DNA of 64,000 nucleotides from Ulvibacter algarum (GTDB lineage Bacteria; Bacteroidota; Bacteroidia; Flavobacteriales; Flavobacteriaceae): NCBI GenBank assembly GCA_947488905.1, contig CANLBJ010000002.1, positions 434,001 to 498,000 of the forward strand, read 5' to 3'. Shown piece by piece: positions 60,057 to 64,000 of this stretch (position 1 is its first letter; each line of letters starts with the position of its first letter). The notes under the pieces were generated by a model. It saw only the letters and a program-made list of their open reading frames with translations, ran no database searches and was not told where the DNA came from. The position numbers and the translations under genes were made by a program.

Positions 60057-61937
60057 ATGACAGGTAGTTTACTTTTTGAAGCAATTATCTTTTTAGCTGG
60101 AGCCATTATTTGTGTTTCTATTGCTAAACGATTAGGATTAAGTTCTGTAATAGGATATCTATTAGCAGGTGTTTTAATAGGCCCCTATGTTTTAGGATTT
60201 ATAGGTCAAGAAGGTCAAGATATTATGCACTTTGCAGAATATGGAGTGGTAGTAATGTTGTTCTTAATTGGTTTAGAAATAGAACCAAAGAATTTCTGGA
60301 ATATGCGGAAAACCATTGTAGGAATGGGAGGAATTCAAGTAGGAGGGACCATGTTGCTCTCCTATATATTATTTATGCTATTAGGCTTTGAGTGGAAAGT
60401 ATCTCTAGTTATATCAATGGCAGTTGCCCTATCTTCTACCGCAATAGCCTTACAAACCATAAAAGAAAAAGGCTTATTAGAAACTACTTTTGGTAATTCT
60501 TCTTTCTCAATACTACTCTTTCAAGATATCATAGTGATATTTATGTTAGGTGCTATCCCTTTGCTTTCTAACTCAGAAAATGTAACTTCTGTAGATAAAC
60601 ATCAAAATTTATTGGATGGTTTACCTATGGGGTTTCAAACACTTGCCATTCTTTTATCTGTAGTAATAATTATTGTTGCTGGAAAATACTTAATTGTACC
60701 CATGCTTCGGAAAGTTGCTAAAATTGGAGTTCGTGAAATGTTAATTGCAGCAGCTTTTTTAATTGTTTTCTCAATCTCATTTTTGATGGAATATGTAGGT
60801 TTAAGCCCAGCACTTGGAGCATTTTTGGGAGGTGTAGTACTTTCTAACAGTGAGTTTAAACACGAGCTTGAAAGCACATTAGAACCTTTTAAAAACCTAT
60901 TATTAGGCTTGTTTTTTATGGCCGTGGGTGCGTCTATTAATTTTATAGTAATAGCAAAAAGTCCTTTTACAATAGGTGGTCTTCTAGTTGCTATAATTGC
61001 TATAAAAGCACTTGTTTTGTTTATCACTGGACGTATTTTTAAATTAAAACTAGATCAAAAATTACTACTCACTTTTAGTCTTGCTCAGGTTGGAGAATTT
61101 GCTTTTGTCTTGTTGTCTTTTGCTTTTCAACTTAATATTTTAGCACAAGAACAGCTAGATATTATGCTAGTTATAACAGCTTTAACTATGTCTATTTCGC
61201 CTATAATTAGTATGATAAATGAACGTTTAATATTGCCTAAAATAGGTACTAAAGAGTCTGTAAAAAGACCTATGGATCATATAGCTAAAACTCAAAAAAT
61301 TATTCTTGTTGGTTTTGGACATTTTGGGAGTACCGTAGGTCGTTTTCTTAGATCTCACGGAGTGGAAGCTACCATTTTAGATCAAGATTCTAATCGTGTA
61401 GATTTTCTTCGGAAAATGGGCTTTGAAGTCTATTATGGTGATGCAACAAGAGTTGACTTATTAGAATCTGCGGGTATTTCCGAAGCAAAAATATTAATTT
61501 GTGCTATTGATAATCCTAGTGTTACAAAAGAAATTAGTAAACTGGTTAAAGAAAAATACCCTCACGTAGAGTTAATGATTCGTGCAAAAAACAGATATGA
61601 AGCGTACGATTTATTAAACCTTGGTATAGACAATATCTATCGAGAATCTCTAGATACTTCTTTAAGCTTGGCTAAAGATGTGTTGAGTAAAATGGGTTTT
61701 AGAAAATATACCTTAACAAGGCAGGTGCAAAACTTTATTAAATATGATGAAACTAGCCTTAGACGACTAGCAAAGGAGTCTAAGAGAGATGATAATTATA
61801 TATTTAAAGCTCGTAAAGAGATGGAAGAGCAAGAGCAACTTCTAGATCAAGATTTTAAAAGAGGTATTGTAGATTATGATAAACACTGGGATAGTGAACA
61901 TCTTAGAAATACATTAAAAAAAACGAATAATAGCTAG
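60057..61937 (+). CDS. KefB/KefC-type K+/H+ antiporter (CPA2) with TrkA-N domain
   Basis: 626 residues. The N-terminal ~390 residues form the CPA2 transport domain (about 12-13 helices; LSSVIGYLLAGVLIGP, FLIGLEIEPKNFW and VGLSPALGAFLGGVVLS). Residues ~415-540 form the RCK/TrkA-N domain (ILVGFGHFGSTVGRFL with GxGxxG-type loop). Kef systems expel K+ and acidify the cytoplasm to protect against electrophiles, gated by glutathione adducts in E. coli. The gating ligand here is unknown. Coupled to the KefF-like gene, with an AraC gene 4 bases downstream. Confidence 0.93.
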   Translation: MTGSLLFEAIIFLAGAIICVSIAKRLGLSSVIGYLLAGVLIGPYVLGFIGQEGQDIMHFAEYGVVVMLFLIGLEIEPKNFWNMRKTIVGMGGIQVGGTMLLSYILFMLLGFEWKVSLVISMAVALSSTAIALQTIKEKGLLETTFGNSSFSILLFQDIIVIFMLGAIPLLSNSENVTSVDKHQNLLDGLPMGFQTLAILLSVVIIIVAGKYLIVPMLRKVAKIGVREMLIAAAFLIVFSISFLMEYVGLSPALGAFLGGVVLSNSEFKHELESTLEPFKNLLLGLFFMAVGASINFIVIAKSPFTIGGLLVAIIAIKALVLFITGRIFKLKLDQKLLLTFSLAQVGEFAFVLLSFAFQLNILAQEQLDIMLVITALTMSISPIISMINERLILPKIGTKESVKRPMDHIAKTQKIILVGFGHFGSTVGRFLRSHGVEATILDQDSNRVDFLRKMGFEVYYGDATRVDLLESAGISEAKILICAIDNPSVTKEISKLVKEKYPHVELMIRAKNRYEAYDLLNLGIDNIYRESLDTSLSLAKDVLSKMGFRKYTLTRQVQNFIKYDETSLRRLAKESKRDDNYIFKARKEMEEQEQLLDQDFKRGIVDYDKHWDSEHLRNTLKKTNNS

Positions 61938-61941
61938 TCTT

Positions 61942-62823
61942 ATGCAACAAAAAGATATTCCAAATATTGATTTTGAAGCACAAAAAGAAGATAATAACGG
62001 CATAGAAATTCTTACTATTGAAAGTCTAGCAAAGCGTAAAGATGATATAGACCATAATCCCGAAAAGGCACATCAAGTAACTTTTAATATGATTATTTAC
62101 TATACTGCTGGTGAGAGTAAACAGTTAATAGATTTTGTGTGGCACGAGGTTTCTAAAAACACTGTATTACATATCTCTAAGGGTCAGATAAATGCGTTTC
62201 AATTTACTGAAGGTTTAAAAGGATATATTCTATTATTCACTGATGATTTCTTAAAAAAACAGATTAATTCTTTACTTAATAATGAAATTATAAGGTTGTT
62301 TAACGCTCATTTATTTTCGCCAATTATTAAAATTCCGAGTGATTCTAATGTGATAAAATACTTTCAACTATTCTATGAAGAATATTCTTTAATAACCAAT
62401 GAATTAGAACAAGTAGATACCTATTCATCTTTGTATTCTATTATTTTTTATAAACTAGAACGGTTAAAAAAATACCAAACATTTCATTTAAAAAACTCGG
62501 CTAAACTAAAAACCTTCTTAAGTTTTAAAAACCATTTAGAAACTCATTTTAGAACGAGTAGAAACGCAGATTTTTATGCTGAAAAACTAAATATTACCTA
62601 CAAGCATCTCAACACAATTAGTAAAGACATTTTAAATATTACTATCAAGCAATTTATTGATGCCTTTGTGATACTAGAGGCAAAGCGCTTGCTTATTAAT
62701 TCGGAAATAAAAAGTACTGAATTAGCTTATTCTTTGGGTTTTGAAGAACCTACAAATTTTGTGAAATACTTCAAGAAGCATACGGGATTAACCCCTAATA
62801 GCTTTAAAAAAGACTATCTGTAA
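61942..62823 (+). CDS. AraC-family transcriptional regulator, copy 3
   Basis: 293 residues. The C-terminal ~100 residues hold the AraC HTH pair (YAEKLNITYKHLNTISKDILN and TELAYSLGFEEPTNFVKYFKKHTGLTPNSFKK). The N-terminal region is a sensor with few strong motifs. It starts 4 bases after the kef antiporter gene and so probably belongs to its transcript and may control the kef pair. Confidence 0.9.
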   Translation: MQQKDIPNIDFEAQKEDNNGIEILTIESLAKRKDDIDHNPEKAHQVTFNMIIYYTAGESKQLIDFVWHEVSKNTVLHISKGQINAFQFTEGLKGYILLFTDDFLKKQINSLLNNEIIRLFNAHLFSPIIKIPSDSNVIKYFQLFYEEYSLITNELEQVDTYSSLYSIIFYKLERLKKYQTFHLKNSAKLKTFLSFKNHLETHFRTSRNADFYAEKLNITYKHLNTISKDILNITIKQFIDAFVILEAKRLLINSEIKSTELAYSLGFEEPTNFVKYFKKHTGLTPNSFKKDYL

Positions 62824-62889
62824 TCTTTTAGGTTCGATATTTACCATTTTTACAACCACATGTATCTTTAGTTAACTTCATTGCTCTAT

Positions 62890-62897
62890 TAATTTTG
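62890..62897 (+). promoter_or_regulatory. -7 promoter box of the SnoaL-like lipoprotein gene
   Basis: TAatTTTG, 21 bases before the ATG at 62919. Confidence 0.55.
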
Positions 62898-62918
62898 TCA
62901 TCATAAATAATAACACTT

Positions 62919-63806
62919 ATGAAACAAACATTATTAGCATTATCACTAGTCGTTGTATTAGGGTCTTGCAAATCAGAAAAACAAGAAGTTAGTAAAACAG
63001 TTAACAAAGATTCAAAAATGGAAAAAGTAGTGACCCTATCTAATAAAGATAAAACGATTGCAGTTTTAAAAAGTATTGAAACTGGAGATCAAACAGCAAT
63101 TGGGTATATAAACCCTACAAACTATAAACAGCACAATCTAGGCGTAGCAGATGGTCTAGCAGGTTTTGGCGCTTTACTACAACTAGCCCCGGCAGATGGT
63201 TTTAAAGTGAAAACTATTAGAGCTTTTGAAGATGGCGACTATGTTTTTACACAAACAGAATATGATTTTTTTGGCCCAAAAATAGGTTTTGATATTTTTA
63301 GATTTGAAAATGGTCAAATTGTAGAACATTGGGATAATTTAATTGAAAAGGCTGTAGCAAACCCAAGTGGTCACTCGCAAACAGATGGGACGACTACCGT
63401 AACAGATTTAGACAAAACAGAAACAAATAAAACCATTGTAGAAAATTTTGTGAATGACATTTTAGTGAATGGCAAAATGGAGAAAATTTCTAATTATTTT
63501 AACGGTGATAATTACATACAACACAATCCAAATATAGCAGATGGTTTATCAGGTTTAGGGCAAGCATTAGAAGCTATGGCTAAACAAGGTATTAAAATGG
63601 AAATTGTAACAGTTCATAAAGTACTAGGTGAAGGAAACTTTGTCTTAACGGTAAGTGAAGGAAAGTTTGCGGGACAACCAACATCTTATTATGATTTATT
63701 TAGAGTGGAAGATGGTAAAATAGCAGAACACTGGGATGTTATGGAGACTATTGCTCCAGAAGCAGATAGAAAGAATACAAATGGAAAGTTCAATTTCCCT
63801 AACTAA
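62919..63806 (+). CDS. Lipoprotein with two SnoaL-like domains
   Basis: 295 residues. Lipobox LGSC with Cys17. Two tandem copies of a ~115-residue SnoaL/NTF2-like domain (~45-150 and ~170-285); each has the DGLxGxGxxL and DxFRxExGxIxEHWDxxE pattern (IFRFENGQIVEHWDNLIEK and LFRVEDGKIAEHWDVMETI). An internal duplication. Tethered to the membrane, function unknown; NTF2-like folds bind small hydrophobic ligands. Confidence 0.85.
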   Translation: MKQTLLALSLVVVLGSCKSEKQEVSKTVNKDSKMEKVVTLSNKDKTIAVLKSIETGDQTAIGYINPTNYKQHNLGVADGLAGFGALLQLAPADGFKVKTIRAFEDGDYVFTQTEYDFFGPKIGFDIFRFENGQIVEHWDNLIEKAVANPSGHSQTDGTTTVTDLDKTETNKTIVENFVNDILVNGKMEKISNYFNGDNYIQHNPNIADGLSGLGQALEAMAKQGIKMEIVTVHKVLGEGNFVLTVSEGKFAGQPTSYYDLFRVEDGKIAEHWDVMETIAPEADRKNTNGKFNFPN

Positions 63807-63812
63807 TTAGTT

Positions 63813-64000
63813 ATGAAATATTTATTAATTATTCTTACAAGTTTAATGATGTTAAGCTTCGGAAAAAAAGAAAATGAGATGAGTTCATATATTATAGAAG
63901 TAACTACTTTTAAAATTAACCCTTCAACAAACACAGAAGATTTTTGGAAAGAAGACTCTAAAGTTGATGCGATTTACACAAGTAAGCAACCTGGTTATAT
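63813..64000 (+). CDS. Secreted protein, N-terminal part (runs off the window)
   Basis: ATG at 63813 with 62 codons and two bases up to the window end. A short hydrophobic N-terminus (LLIILTSLMMLSFG) may be a signal peptide, followed by IEVTTFKINPSTNTEDFW and YTSKQPGY. The EVTTFK...FW...SKQPGY pattern resembles small ABM-like monooxygenase proteins, but the frame is incomplete. It starts 6 bases after the SnoaL-like gene, so it is likely co-transcribed. A CTTCGGAA motif lies inside it. Confidence 0.6.
   Translation, partial: MKYLLIILTSLMMLSFGKKENEMSSYIIEVTTFKINPSTNTEDFWKEDSKVDAIYTSKQPGY

Overview
The window is chromosomal DNA from a member of the Bacteroidota, most likely a marine Flavobacteriaceae. 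The evidence is low GC content, TAnnTTTG-type -7 promoter boxes upstream of many genes, several secreted proteins with C-terminal type IX secretion (T9SS) sorting domains, SusD-free but lipoprotein-rich gene content, and the overall identity of the housekeeping genes. I see no rRNA, tRNA, CRISPR array, transposase or integrase.

Layout. 1-5.2 kb: a truncated radical SAM gene, a T9SS cargo protein, an FAD monooxygenase with a DnaJ-like zinc motif, and a long PLP enzyme. 5.36-9.67 kb: four genes of unknown or possible defence function, each packaged as an integron-type gene cassette. Every cassette begins with a GTT core of 10 bp whose exact reverse complement lies just after the gene, followed by an attC-like foldable site of 139-202 bp. 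9.8-33.5 kb: ordinary chromosome (acyl-CoA ligase, M14 and M13 peptidases, purL, two alpha/beta hydrolases, ychF, a J-domain/KTSC protein, a DEAD-box helicase, an FMN reductase, selO, and an msrA-redoxin-msrA cluster). 33.6-39.5 kb: a small zinc protein, a patatin, secreted proteins, a luciferase-like oxidoreductase and a cold-shock protein.

39.7-64 kb is dominated by redox and electrophile-handling genes under local regulators. It holds a tetR-nitroreductase-MDR-iron ADH-DJ-1 operon, a nitroreductase-MDR-cupin-propeller cluster next to AraC regulators, small monooxygenase/SnoaL genes, a 2OG-Fe(II) oxygenase, an SDR, an hxlR/nitroreductase divergent pair, and a kefF-kefC-like pair followed by a third AraC regulator. 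Inference: this part protects the cell from quinones, aldehydes or nitro-compounds, with each block switched on by its own sensor.

The most notable results are: (1) the integron-like cassette array without a visible integrase, with the attC arms mismatched only in ways that pair on the bottom strand; (2) a short motif, CTTCGGAA, read 23 times in 64 kb where about one is expected; (3) well-defined operator candidates for the TetR and HxlR regulators.
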